From: Eutreptiella sp. 'Long Island Sound 2002'
Lineage: Eukaryota > Euglenozoa > Euglenophyceae > Eutreptiales > Eutreptiaceae
NCBI GenBank assembly: GCA_964036045.1
Contig: OZ038387.1
Span: 60,918,604 to 60,982,603, forward strand
Direction: 5' to 3'
Length of the DNA stretch: 64,000 nt
Shown: positions 1-12,391 of the stretch, in pieces
Layout: each line of letters opens with the position of its first letter
Numbering within the stretch: position 1 is the stretch's first letter
Made by a program: the position numbers and the translations under genes
Notes under the pieces: generated by a model
Seen by the model: only the letters and a program-made list of their open reading frames with translations
Told to the model about the DNA's origin: nothing
Database searches by the model: none

Positions 1-2237
1 TGGCCAGGTCCAGTTCTGCATCAATCACATTCATGCTTGGTGCAGGCGCCGCAGACCTTAATGCCACGTCGTGCAAATGTCATGCCGGGCATTCGCTTGC
101 AGCCACACAAGCCGGCCACTTTCAGCTGATGCCAGGACTGAACCCCGCACCACAGGCTCCAGCCTTGCCGTAGGGGTTGGTTGCAGACAAGGGAAACTAA
201 GTTTCGTTAGGAATCAGCCCAATACCATCGGCCGCTCAGCAATACGCTGCGGCTGTCGCATTCAGAATTCAGTAGGAACCAGCTGCATCCAATGCAGAAC
301 TCAGTAGGACCCGGCACCATGTGAACGTGTCTGACCTGCCAGACACTAGTACCAAGTGTGGTTAGTTGCCTTTTCACACACATCTGTGTGCAGCCGCCAG
401 CAGTCCAGAGGCTGCAGCAGACCTTGTGAGGGTCTCGCTGAGCGCCAGGGTCGAGGTCGCTGTTGTGGAGGTGGTGAGTGTGAACGTGTGAGTCAGGGTC
501 GGGGCTTAGGAGGGGGCAACGGATGGGGTGGGGGGATGAAAGATGGGGTGCAGGATGGGGACCGGGATGGCGAGGCTGTAAGGGAGGGCGAGGGGCGTGC
601 GGAACGGGTCACGGAGGAGGTGCGCGTCGGAGTAGCAGTAGGGCTCATGGAGAGGGTGTTTGGAGGCGAGATGGTCAGGGGACTGAAATCGGTCTCGCGT
701 GCGTTGAGGCGAACACTGTGACATCACGCACAGTGTTTTCTGGCCACGCAGGGTTGCCGGCCTTCGTCAGCTGCCGCTCCCTCTGATTCGGCCGTCTTCC
801 ATATCTTTGACCACTCCCTCCGCCCTTCGTCGACCGCCCGCCCGCAATCAATCGTCCTTTCGCCCGCCTCTCTACCCGCACTGTGTCCTCCTGCCCTTCT
901 GCCGCTCATAGCCCTCAACACCGCGCGCACCTTTTGCATAACGCAACGCCGGTACAAAAGCCCGTCGGCGATGTCATTCTTCCGCAAAGCACGGCCATCG
1001 GTTAGCCTCCCCCGCCTTGTGCTCCACTTTCCACATCGCGGTGGTGGAGAGCACGTCACGGTAAAGACGGCATGCAAAGCCTGTCGGCGCCAGGACACGA
1101 TGGGGGCAGGAGGTTGTGCACATGAGTAGTGGTATAAAAGATAAAAGGACTCCTGTTCTCTTCCCTTCCAGCCCCCACATTAAACGAAGAGTGGAGTTGC
1201 ACCCTTTCCAAACGTTCAATCATCGGAGATTTTGCAACGCAGGTGTGCCTACCGACACCAGAACGCCACATTGCAGATGCGCTGCTCGGCACAGTGTGCA
1301 CTGTCTGGTCGAATTCGAGGTCTTTAGCGGCCGCGGTATGTCGACGAGTCACCGTCTCAGACGCAGGTGTGTTCAAATGGAGTCGTTTCCCCGCGCTTCG
1401 GGATGTCAGTAATCGCTCTGTGCATTGGACGCTACTTCTCTCTGTATAAGGCGCAGTATTGGGCACCGGACATTCTGGTTGGTTTTTCAGTTCGCCTTTG
1501 CTCCAGAGGTCCCGTATTCTCCCGGACGATCAGGTCCTGGGGGCGCCGCCCGTCCCACCCGCGAGCTACGAGTCGTCACAGTGCCCACCGTCAGCGGGGC
1601 GGGGTGTGAGACCCTACAAACACTTCACTCCACGGCCGACCGAGGGAGATGTTCGCCCGCCATCAACAATTGCTCCAACTAGTGGGTCTATCCCTCAGTG
1701 CCACCCAGGGGGATCCCTCGGGCGTTGTTCCTAACCGCCTCACCCCCGTGGAACCTTCATTGGCTCATGCCCTCCTGTATAACATGCAAGGCCATCGGGT
1801 GCTGGACTGTGAGGGTTGACAGGTTACGACTGTGCTCCCCCGCAGCAAACAACGCCCCCCTAAATCTGATGTCTCGACCCGGTTCGCAGGCTACAGAGCC
1901 GGACTGCATCACGAGTCGAGCTAACTGTTGCCAGTCAAAGAAGCTTGCATGACGGCGCCATATCGGGTAAGAGCAGAGCTTGGCTACTGCAATGGGCTGA
2001 GTGCGCAGGTACCACTTCAGTGTGTACAGGGTCAAGGCACGTCTGCACAGGGCTGCAAAGTACAACAAATAGCAGCGACGCAATGGCAGAGCAAGCTGCA
2101 GAGAAGCAGAGCCAGGGCTGCTCATGTAAATGGACCCTGGTCCCATGGGCCGAGGTTGGGTTTGAGGGTACACTCGTCGTTTTCATGGCGGACACATCAA
2201 TGTCAACCGAAACGACCGTCCGCGGCGGTCTTCATCG
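1..2237. other. No recognisable gene; 3' flank of the GT90 gene
   Basis: Only short, mutually overlapping open frames occur here, and none shows a domain or motif I recognise. A TATA-like octamer (TATAAAAG, 1133-1140) lies in a purine-rich context, but no convincing coding region follows it on the plus strand. The stretch lies downstream of the 3' end of the minus-strand glycosyltransferase gene and may hold its 3' UTR. Confidence 0.5.
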
Positions 2238-5200
2238 CTACTCCGAGGCCTTGCCAGGGTCCTCTTCAGGCGCCCCGTCAGTGTGCGCGGCCGTGTGGCT
2301 GGCCTGCATTTCCTCCGGCGTGCGTGGACGTGGGGCTTGGCGTGTCTGGCTCTCTCCCAACGACGTGCCCCCGCCCCGAGGGGCCCCCGTGTCCTCAGGC
2401 CTCCCTCTCCGCTGGTCCGCACCTCCACCGCCGCGCTCCGCCACCATCTCCACCCTCGCCTTGCCCCACCGTCGCGCCTCCCCTTCGTGCGGCCGCGCAG
2501 TGTCCGGCCACTCGGACCCCGGCCGTATGTCAGCCAGTGGGCGCCGGTCAGTCGTCGCCCCCACTACCCCCCCCCTCGCCCCCCCTTTCCATCGTCCCCC
2601 CTCCCCGTCGCTCTCTGTCCTCGTCCGCATCCCCCCGCCCCACCGCCTTTCCTCCCAATTGCCCTCTCTCCACATCCTCGTGCCCCCCCACCGTCTCAAC
2701 TCCCCATTGCCGTCCCTCCGCAGCCCCGCGCCGTCCGCTCGTTGCGCATCCCCCCCGCCGTCCCTGGCCAACGGCGTGCCCCCCCACCGTCTCAACTCCC
2801 CACTGCCGTCCCTCCGCAGCCCCGCGCCTTCCGCTCGTTGCGCATCCCCCCCGCCGTCCCTGGCCAACGTCGGGCCTCCCCAGCGCCTCGACTCCGCGCT
2901 GCCGTAGCTCCGCAGCGCCGTGCGATTGGATCGGCGTGTAATAACGCGTCGCCACTGCGGTTTCTCATACTCATCCTCCGGTCTCCTGACGTACGCCTCT
3001 CCCCTTGTGACGCTCCTGTTGGTCGATGCATTGCGGTGCATCGGCGCACGCGGCACCCAACCGGGAGCACGCGGCATCGCCGCACACCCTATCGCCAGCG
3101 CCGGGTCCGCGTCCTCCACATTCACGTCCCCGCACACGTCGTTCCACTTCCGCAGCGGCACCGCCGCCAACGCGTTGCTCGCGGTCTCCGTCAATTGCGC
3201 CAGCGACACCCGCTTCGGGAAGCATCCGGCCGACATCGGCCGGCTCAAGTTCTGCACCTTCTCGCGGCAGTCGCACACGCCTCTCACCGGGTAGAACCCC
3301 TTCTCATTGGCGCAGTTCGCCGTGGGCACGTCCGGCATGCCGGAAAAATTGTACTGGTGCACGCAGCCCACGAGCGGCACCGCTTCTTCGGGCAGCGGAA
3401 TCGTGTTGTTGGCCTGCGCATGCGAGACGGCGCTCAACACGTGGGCGATGTTGCACGCGAAGTCCTCCATCCGCAGGTGTTGCAGCGCGAACTCACGGGC
3501 GTTGACGGCGATCTGCCGCGCAAACGCGTCGTTTCTCTGCAGCCATCTGCGAAGAGCGCAGGCGCCAAGGCGCCGGGGAAGAAGGGCCGAGTGGAAGGAC
3601 CCAGTGTACACGCCGGTGTCCCATTCCTTCATTACAAAGGCCCAAAAACAATTCTATTGCTTTCGGCAGGGCACCTCGAAAGGAGGGAGGGGGGCATGCA
3701 GATGGCAAACACAACCGCCACAATTGGCCCCAAACCCAAACCCATCGATGACCAAACGCCCATGGCCTGGGCCACATGGGCCTAGCGGCCATTCCAGAGG
3801 CGACGACAAAAGGTTTTCGGAAAAAGTCAGCCAACGCATGCAAACCTGAAAAAGTCCTACCGGCAAGGGCCCATCGGGGGGCCGACAGGGGGTACCCCGA
3901 GTTCGGACGGATGGCAGCAATTACATGAGAGCAGCATAGGATGTGCTGGCGTACGGTCGCAATCCCATCATAGCACAAACTTCGAGGTTCTGAAGCGCAT
4001 CAAACTGAAAGTGACTGTTCTGCTTTGCTGCTGGGCCCGCACCTTGAAAACAGGTGCCATGCTGTCTCCCCAGTCTGTTGGACCCAACATGTCCTTTCCT
4101 ACCGTTCCTACCCTCCTGCAAGCGCACATCGCAGGTCGGATCTACACGGGTCAGCCCTGCGTAGTACCACCACGCGGTACCATCACGCAGCAGCATTGGC
4201 GAGTCGGGCGAGGGTCGGGCTTGCACGCACTTTCCAGGGGCACACCGGAGCTGCGTCACAAGGTTGGACAAGTCGCGGTGGACGGGCACGTAATGCACCC
4301 ACGGCTGCATCATGGACTCAAACCACAATTCATACTCCGATTTGGCAAAGAGGATGACGCCGTCCGAGCCCACGACCTGATATAAGAACCGCGCGCAGGA
4401 CGAGTGCCCGTCGATGGCCAAATGGTACTTGTATCTGCGCCATCCGTCCCAGAGCTCCTGGTACTTGCTCGGGGGGCCGTACAGCGCCTGCACCCTCGAT
4501 TTCGATTGATCACAGCCTCTGTACGAGGCATAGTTCGGGTTGGGTTCGAAGTTGGCACAGATAGAAGAGCCCTCCAGGTATCCTGCATCGATCAAGTCCG
4601 GGTGCTTCGCGCCGTAGTGGATCAACGCCATGCGGGCCTTGGAATGGCTGTGGACCGTCCCCCGCCAGATCAGCTTTGGAATGCGGCTTGACCAGGGGTG
4701 CTGCTTTGTTCTGTTCAGCCGGACCTGAACCATGGAGGAGGTGATGGCGACACATGCATTTACTCAGGAACAGAGCTGCTTCTGAAATTGAGTAATTTCC
4801 GGGTGGTGATTCTGCATTGGGGTGAACAGACAAGGCTACCCCCTGTTCTACGCGGAGACAGGATTGCCCTTGTGGTGTGGTCTGGCAAACAAGGGAGCCG
4901 CAGAGGCATCGGGCAGCGGGTGGAGCAGACGTTTTTTTTAAGGAGGTCTGCGCGGCACCAACAGTGTCAGTGGTGGGACGGCGAAGAGGGCCAGCGGGAC
5001 CCACTAAGGCAGACCTCTATGGACTCTATGGACGGACGTGGGGCAGGTAAAGGGCAAACCGGGAGCTCCGCAGCACAGCACGACGCAGGTCAGAGTCGAC
5101 CAAAAAAGGGTCACAAGGGTTGTTCTTACAACAAACTGTCTGCAAAGGGCAGGTGACGTCGTATTCGGTTCACTTTGTGCACCGTCAACCAACGAACACC

Positions 5201-8200
5201 GGACCAAACCGGACGACAGAACAGAAGCCTCGTAGTGTTCCCGAGCGGTGCGTTCACAGCGCGAAAACGACTTTTTTTGGTCGAAATCGAAAATTTTCTA
5301 AAAGTTTCATGCTTTTGAGCAAACATGAAGAGGGCAATTTTTTTTTCGGGTGCACGCCTGCTTTTTTCAATATTTTTTTTCACCCAGCCTGGCTGGGAAA
5401 GGCCGGGTGCTGGTAGAAATTTTTGGGCCACAGAGGCATGCACAGTGTCTGGATTTTCGGCCCCGGACCTCTACCCTACAGAAATATTCATTCCTCACTC
5501 AGAAAAAGGACCATATGCCAGGTATTGAAAGTAAAAAAAAAATCAGACGCATTGAGGAAATGTTGTGCAATGGGTGGGCAGCTCTCCTCTACCATTCTGT
5601 TTGTGCGGTCGATCACACCTCCAGGCCCAGGAATCCAGGTACACACGCATGAACACACATGCTTCCAAGGCCACACTCCTTTGCAACCAATTCTGCTCCG
5701 AACATGAGCTTCAGTGAACACTCTGGCAACTTCATCTGCAGTTGTACCAGTGCTGCAGACCACAGCATTGCCACAAAGTAGTCACATAATTATTCATTCG
5801 TTTCACAACAGTTTTGCAATTCACTTGCTTGTCTCTGCACAGGCGTTGGCAGAAGTGCAATCTCGGGCTCCCTCAGAAAATCACCCGCCGCTTACCTTGA
5901 GGCTGCAGACTACTCTCGTGCCTCTAACCCAAGGTGAGGCTTGAAGGGCCCATACAAGTGCAGATAGACTGAAAGATTGGGTCATCATGCAGCGCCAGGC
6001 ATGAGAGGGGCAAATTGCAGGGTGTCGGGTACTCCTTCTCATGAACGCCGTTTGGCGCAGGCTGGATGCAGTGTCGTGCAGGAGCAGGGCGGGAATGGTA
6101 CCGGGTTGCGACGGGGTGGGTGGGGGGGGGGGGGGGGCGCAAGCAGGTCTCAAAGCGCTCTACACATGCGCGTCCTGGTATGCATATGCAGCAATGTCCG
6201 GCAGTTCCACGAGATCATTGGTGTGATACAAATGTGCTACCATACAATTGTCTGCACCTGATGGCCTTTGTTGTGTCAACACCATGGTGTTTGTATGCTA
6301 CAAGACAGGAAAAGGCACCCTAATGCTACCATCTTTCACCCGAGTCACCTTGCGTGTGCTGGCCAAGTAACCTGGACTAAGACTGTGTGCTTCAAAGGAG
6401 GAGTGTGGGGGTGGGTGTACCTCGGTGGGTACCAATGCGGCCTACAAGCTTCAAAGCGAATTGGCTGTGTGTGAGGGGGCCGGAGGCCCAGCCTCTACTT
6501 GACAAGAGATCAGACAGTGACACTGGCTTGTTGAGAGTTGGGTGCTTGTGAGATGGTTTTTGGGCCTCGCACTGCAGCGGCTGTGCAGCCGGCTGCTGCC
6601 CCGAAGACGGCAGTTCGAATCCCCCAAGGGGAATACGAGGAGGAGATGCGGCTCCCGTCGGCCGGCGGTACCGGTGACGGGGGGCACTGCTGCAGGTGTG
6701 TTGTGCCTGGTGCCTTGCTTTTTGCTGTGTGATATGATCTTCTGGACTGGTGCTAATACTAATGGCATCTTGACTGGACATAAGAAAAAACTACGAGGAC
6801 GAGACACGCCACCCATCCACCGGCGGTACCAATGGTGGAGGGGGATGCTGAAGGGGGCGGTGGCGGGGACCTCGCCAACCGGCCCCTGGACGGACGGACG
6901 AACCGGGGTTCGAACCCCCGACGACGACGAGCGCCACCCATGGCGCATACCACTAGACCGTCCATGCCTCTTATGCTATTAGGTGTAAAAATGGTTCAAA
7001 CCCGACATTACCTTAGGGGAGGGGCGCTACGCTCTCTAGTCCGAATGTGTCACCGGCGTGTGGCAGCCAGAGGAATAAGAGACCCGTGGGCTGTTCAGGT
7101 AGGATCGGGTGCTCAAGTCTGTGCTGGATGTGTTCAGCCTACGGCGCTGTCTCGGCCTGGCCGGGGTTTCCAACTCCACAAGCCCCAGGCTTTCCCAGGT
7201 GTTCTGTGGGTCATCCATAATGTCGGAATCGTGCAAACTTGCAGTCGATGTTGTGTCAGAAGAATTTGTGCTAATAGTGCCATGTGAATCACATTGACTA
7301 ACGGTTGTGGTTGAGCTACGGGCTAAAACGCCGCCCGAGCCAACTTGCCCTTCAGATGAGGATGTGTCTGAGTTCAGACTGACTGTACGGGATGATAACT
7401 GTTCCTCTGAGCTGGCCAGTGAGTTCTGTGACTCTGAAAAATTGAGTCGTCTGGAAATCCCCGGCATCTCATGGTCATTGCGCTCATGCGCGATAGTCCT
7501 GCTTAGGGAGGGTGTATCTCCTGAGGGGGTGATGGCATCGTGACGTTCAAGGGAGCGTGGGACCGCCGGGGCCCTTCTCGGGGTGGGGGTTGAGGGTAGC
7601 TCTAAACTGACAACTGGCCTATCTGGCAAAGACAAAACATGATAAAGGGGCGATCTTACCCTGCCCTCCTCCGCCAAGACATCTGCCCTTTCGTTACCTC
7701 GGATGTCGGTATGACTGGGCACCCGTAGCCACTTAACCGTGGCCGAGACTCTGTCTACAAGGTCAAGGGCTCTTATCCAAAGATCAACATTGCACACTGG
7801 TCCTGACTGACCAAACCATCCCGCATCCTGAATGCAGAACCACGCATGCCGTCATATACAGACTGCGAGTCCATGACAACACCCAGGCGAACTGTTTGTA
7901 AGAGAAAATGTTCCAAGACAGTGATCACTGCCAAAAGCTCAGCACTATTGTTGGTCTGGGCCGAGTTGGGGGGTAGGAACCCCTTGGCCTCCCAGGCCCC
8001 CATCACAACACACCCATACCCGGCTACCCACCCAACCTTAGGGTGTTGCTTGGCGGAGCCATCTGTGAAAGCCAATATCCATCCCTCATTCTCAAGTTCA
8101 GATGAGATATGCTTGGCCTCGATGGCAAGTTGTTGCTTGCATCTTGCACCTTCTGTTTTTTGGCTGCTCTTGCGGACTAAATGGAGGTGTCATCATAGGT

Positions 8201-9488
8201 GGCATTTATGGCTACCCCTGGTAGTATTCCAGATTGGGCTAGTGTGGCCACAGCGTCATGGAACTGCGTTAAGGGGGCACTGATGGACTGTAAGGGTTCC
8301 TAGAGGATGAGTTGGGAGAGGACCCTTATCCACTGAGCCAGAAAGTGCTCAAGGGAAGGGGGAGAGAATCCAGTTTTTGCTTGATTGTGAAGCGACCAGT
8401 GGGAAGCCTGGGCGGCCCACTTAGCGATGCCTTGCGGGTGCGACCGCGTAACTAATGCCCTCTACATACGAGGGACCCCAACAATAATCAATGGTATCCC
8501 ACGCCATGGTGTGGAACCTGCAGTGAAACAACGCATGCTCTACCGTTTCTAGGTTAGCACAAATTGGACACCATGGGAATTTAGTCTAGTTTTGGAGTTG
8601 ATCCCCCACTTTGAGGTTTGCCCAAAGAGCTTGATAGGCGAAATCCTTGAGGAAGGGAGGGAGCCGCGAGGCCCAGAAAGGTTTCCAAACGGAACTAGGT
8701 TGTCTGCGGGGCACATAAGGCATAGGCAACAATTTTTCCAAAGAGGAGGGGGGGGGGGGCTTCACCACCTGCCGCGTGTCTTGATTGAACACGGTGGTGT
8801 GCTCGGCAGAGTACCACGGAATCAACGGGATGTCCGCCTTGACTTTTGACTTTTGGGCATTGTAGCCGAATACTGGGATCGGAATGTCCAGTCCGTCCAC
8901 GGGCTGGTCCGTGGGCTGAATAAAGAACATCACGTCCGGCACTTGGAGCTTCAGAGACACCGCGCTGACCAACATTGTGGCCATGGAGACGGCACGGGAG
9001 TCGAACGTGTGCTGGGGCCACATGTACGCGGAGCCATTGCGGACCCAGATCAGGGTCATCCCGCGGCTGCGGATCTTCTTCCTATTCTCGGCGGAATGGA
9101 TGGACCCCGTGAAGTTGAAGAAGAGGCCTCTTCGGCGGGTCACGAGACTTTCCAGGTCCAATCGGTTGAACGCCGCGGTCCCGTACCGACCGCCGGGCGC
9201 AAGGTACGGGGCCATGTGCCGCTTCAGCGTCGGGGGCAGTTCTGTCGCGCACTGGAAAACCCGGCGGAAGGTGGGGAGGGACATGGGGCACGTGCACTGG
9301 AACCCCAACTGCCTCCACGGCCCTTCAGTGGCGTTCATCGGTGGGCAGCTGGCACGCACGACACGATCCGAGGAATCGGCGTAGTACACCATCACAGTGA
9401 GAGCCACGACGACCCCCAATGCGACGAAGATCTGCAAAAATTTCTCAAAGTAGATAAACATTGAGGCCCCTGAACCAACGGGAAACAT
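2238..9488 (-). CDS. Glycosyltransferase family 90 (CAP10-domain) type II membrane protein, three exons
   Basis: Proposed exons are 9488-8769, 4724-4246 and 3546-2238; they join in frame (836 codons including stop). Splice sites seen are CAG|GTGGTG, TTCAG|GTCC, CG|GTGTGC and CGCAG|A. The protein starts with a short cytoplasmic tail and one hydrophobic anchor (about residues 17-35), as in Golgi or ER glycosyltransferases. A luminal domain with NxT/S sequons follows. Family signatures are PLIPWYS at the end of exon 1, KLIWRG near residue 260, then IDGHSSCARF, LFAKSEYELWF, PWVHYVPVHRDLSNL, and NDAFARQIAVNAREF across the last junction. GT90 enzymes such as POGLUT and fungal CAP10 transfer glucose or xylose onto protein or glycan acceptors; the acceptor here is unknown. 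The tail beyond the domain is about 300 residues and becomes repetitive. The start could also be Met10 (9461). Family call strong; exon limits and tail are inferred. Confidence 0.8.
2691..2935 (-). repeat. 96-bp minisatellite inside GT90 exon 3
   Basis: Units start near 2691, 2787 and 2883, exactly 96 bp (32 codons) apart, so the array keeps the minus reading frame open. The first two units are close to identical and the third is degenerate. Encoded repeats are rich in Arg, Gly and Asp around an ELRRWGG core. Long plus-strand open frames across 1928-3785 are by-products of this GC-rich, stop-poor sequence. Confidence 0.8.
4725..6887. other. Intron 1 of the GT90 gene, portion without recognised features
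   Basis: This is the part of the 4.04-kb first intron between exon 2 and the tRNA-like sequence. I see no coding region in it. It contains a poly-G run at 6122-6137 and several A/T runs around 5270-5540. Confidence 0.5.
6888..6963 (-). tRNA. tRNA-like sequence, probably a pseudo-tRNA or SINE head
   Basis: On the minus strand a GGACGG segment (6963-6958) can pair with CCGTCC near 6892-6888. An A-box-like TCTAGTGGTATG follows. A GCGCC/GGCGC stem encloses a loop containing ATGGGT, and a perfect T-arm GGGGTTCGAACCCC matches the B-box consensus. The D-stem does not close and the anticodon loop is one base short, so this is more likely a degenerate tRNA (Pro-like by its A-box and loop) or a tRNA-derived element than a working gene. 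It lies directly 3' of the LINE remnant, on the same strand. Confidence 0.4.
7036..8745 (-). mobile_element. 5'-truncated LINE: zinc-binding RT tail and RNase H, inside GT90 intron 1
   Basis: On the minus strand, translation gives a segment typical of the region after a non-LTR reverse transcriptase (LPPFLKDFAYQALWANLKVG), then a C-P-I-C ... HALFHC zinc-binding motif near 8560-8510. An RNase H domain follows: FTDGS near 8067, SAELLAV, VVMDSQSVYDG, then VKWLRVPSHTDIRGNERAD near 7740-7690 after a frame change. A serine-rich tail ends with a stop at 7036. Endonuclease and RT are absent. In-frame stops (for example near 8587) and the frame change make it non-functional. Its 5' edge coincides with a poly-C run on its own strand (8747-8760), right beside the exon 1 donor. 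It is co-oriented with the host gene. Confidence 0.75.
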
Positions 9489-12391
9489 TCAGCGTGATGG
9501 TGCAAAGATTGATTGTCTCCACTCCCTATTCAGGTTCGCCCAGGTACAAAAATGATGCAGCAAGTAGTCGTAGCATATCTTGGACGCGGCCGTATGTTGC
9601 ACATGCCGCCTTCACACAAATGCATGCACATCCTCACCCATCGCAAGACCCTACTTTAAAGCAAAATGCAAATCTGCAGCTTTAGTATACGTCCCCATTC
9701 ATAAATGCGCACCACAACCGTCTGAGGGGTACTCACATCAGTGATGGATAGTACTGGAATATTTTTCGATGCTCTCGTTGTGTTTGAAGGTGGATTCCTG
9801 TGCTCTGGCGGCCCCCAACCGATGATGCCGTGGTTGCGGTCCATCAGACAATTTGCCACAATTTTGTGCGACTTTGGATGGCCACAGTCCCGCCGGTTGC
9901 GTCGTTCCCCCGGCCCGAAAAAAAAACAACAGCCAGTACACTGCTAGGGTATACCAACCAAAAAAAGGTCTAGCCAAGCAGAGACGACCCGGGTGGCCCT
10001 ATAGGAAACAGCTCTCAACGTGGCTCAGTTGCAAACAGGCCTCAAATGGGACCAAATCATGCCAGGGTGACGCAATCAGCGCTGTGCAGGCTCAGAAAAA
10101 GCAATCATTTGCCTCCACCTTGTTTACAAGAATTGAATTTTCGACCTTGAAAAAGGAAGTGTTCCCTGCCTTCAAGCTGAATGTCATATTGGGTGTTTGT
10201 TAATGCAGGAAGTAGGTAAGCCAGCAGACCGAATACACTTGGAGATGCGACGTGTGGCTGCGAGTGTTGGAGGCGGGTAGTGAGAGAGATTTGACAGTGT
10301 CAGCCGTGCAGGGGCCCCACCACTTGTTTGCTGGGCCGTGGTTGTCTCTGTGGCTCCCAATTGGAGTGGAGCGTTTGTCAAAGCGATCTTAGTTTGTTGA
10401 CAGGGGGTGGCAGCACATGGGGGTGGTACATGGGGAGGGGATACTGCTGACCTAGGCTGCAACAACATATTCAAATCATACACCAGGACTATAGTGGGCC
10501 TCAGTGTCCTCAAAGCATAGGTGCTCGGTCCCATTCAAGTCATTGCTCTGTCTAAATCAGCGAGCTTGCTGAAACCGATGCCTGATGAAGAAATCTGATA
10601 GCCTGAGCACAAACTCAAGGCAACATTCAGAACAGTGACAGCACTTGCAGTAGAAAGGGGGGCAGCTGAGACATATTGGTTGAACTTCAGAGTTGTGGTT
10701 GAATGGTCGTGGCCCTTTGCTCTTCTGGACCCAAAAATGTGTGTCTTTAAAGAGTCGAGGCTGGAATCTGTGCTTCCCATGGTGGCAGTTTCATCCAGTG
10801 ATAGGACGAAGACTTTGGGCAAGTTGGTGCACTGCGTGCGCACCGCGTGCAGTGCCGAGACAATGAAACCTAGCCAGGGAGGAAGGGAGGAAACCACCCC
10901 ACATTTATGCGGGCATCACAAGGGTCTTCATATCCTTGGTGATTGGTGGCCGTGGCCAAGCACTATCTGCTGTTGCGTGAGTATGTTGGAAGATGGTGGC
11001 AGCCTTCTGGAGACATAGGCATTCTGCCTTGACCCGATTGGGGCCCAACTTGTAGCAATATGCAGCACTATGTGGGCCGTTACTGATAAGCCATGCTACT
11101 CACAATTCGCAATGATCTGAGAGTGCGGATAGAGGGTTCAAGTGCCGGTTCATAAAGAGAATCCACAAAGGCATTGTTTCCTAGAGAAAGCAAAGCAATG
11201 ACCATGAAGGTTGAAACAGGGTTTTGTTTAGCCACCCTAGGGGGGGGGGGGTTAATTCAGGGACCCACCCACCCAGAATTTTGGCATACCCACAGACCGA
11301 CAAATGTCCCACCCCCCCCCCCGGGGGGGGGGGGGTCTGACACCCACCCACCCACCCACCCACCCACGTACCCAACTGAGACATGCAATACAGAAGACCA
11401 AGTTTTTCACAGAGGTGAACAACCATCATGTTTTACCGTTGCCCCCTTCGCATTTGACACAAATGACAATGCATCCTAGCCCCTTTATGGGCGTGGGGCA
11501 TGCACACGTGATATGCAATACCATGTAAACACACCATAAATAAACATGTTACATGGAACCTGCAACAGAAGAAAGAAAGAAGTGGCACTGGCTCAATAGA
11601 CCCAAGGGCCCCCACAAAGTCCCACCCCACCCGGGGGGGGGGGGGGGTTGGACACCCACCCACCCTGAAATTCTGCCAGACCCACCCACCCCCCCCCCCG
11701 GGGTGGGGTAGGACGGACACTGAGCAAAACCCTGGGTTGAAATCCGCTTTGGAGTGTGCAACAACCCACCTACCGATTTGTTGCATTCTGAATGTACACA
11801 ATGTCTGGTGATTCACCATCATCATAATCCGGCAAGCCCACCTATAACAAAGAACGTGCAACAAAATCACGTACAAATGGGCTAAAATGGCTGAAAATGG
11901 GTGAAAATGGGTGGCATTCCAAATGTGCCACATCCTCCATCCACAAGAAGCGTAAAAAAATCTGTTATGGAACAACCAACTGGTGAAAAAAGGCCAAAAC
12001 TAGGGTTCAAGTAGTTGCCAACATACAAAAGTTTGCACGGTGTGCGCACTGCGGGCGCACTACGTGCACGGCATTCCCTCTTGGCGGTGACGGCTGCATG
12101 TGGAGATGGCCATTTTTGTGTTCAAAGAGGACAATACCTGCAGCTCTTACTCCTCCAACTTTATACGCGTACCTTTAGGTGTGGAATAATCCAGTCATGA
12201 ATCAAAGTCGAAGTGCGTGACCAATGCTAGTGAGTGTGCATTGGCTGCATTGATTTTGATTGACTTTGCGACACTTGTATACAACTCTACATCCCACCTC
12301 ATAGCTGTGGGTTCCACTAATATCCTATCATTGACATGGTACCCGCTAGCGGTGAGCAGAACAGGGATGGGGGGATACCGCAATGGGTGTC
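9489..12391. other. Intergenic, upstream of the GT90 gene; no gene recognised
   Basis: No open frame in this stretch resembles a known protein. The segment just 5' of 9488 should contain the GT90 promoter, but no clear core element can be assigned. Two G/C-tract structures at 11.2-11.7 kb are described separately. Confidence 0.5.
11230..11710. repeat. Pair of related G-tract/C-tract repeats with ACCCACCC arrays
   Basis: Two diverged copies (about 11230-11370 and 11618-11708) combine runs of 11-16 G, runs of C, arrays of CACC/ACCC and a shared core resembling GAATTTTGGCA-ACCCAC. At 11311-11335 a C11 run abuts a G13 run, so the strand can fold back on itself. Both strands have G-quadruplex potential. 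I see no coding content. Confidence 0.6.

Noticed and set aside
1928-3785. Plus-strand frames of 320-500 codons opposite GT90 exon 3
   Set aside because: They are Pro/Arg-rich antisense shadows of the GC-rich exon and its minisatellite. The minus strand carries the conserved domain.
8586-8768. Extending GT90 exon 1 to the end of its open frame
   Set aside because: The segment after the poly-C run matches the end of a LINE reverse transcriptase, and a good donor (CAG|GTGGTG) at 8769/8768 keeps phase with exon 2.
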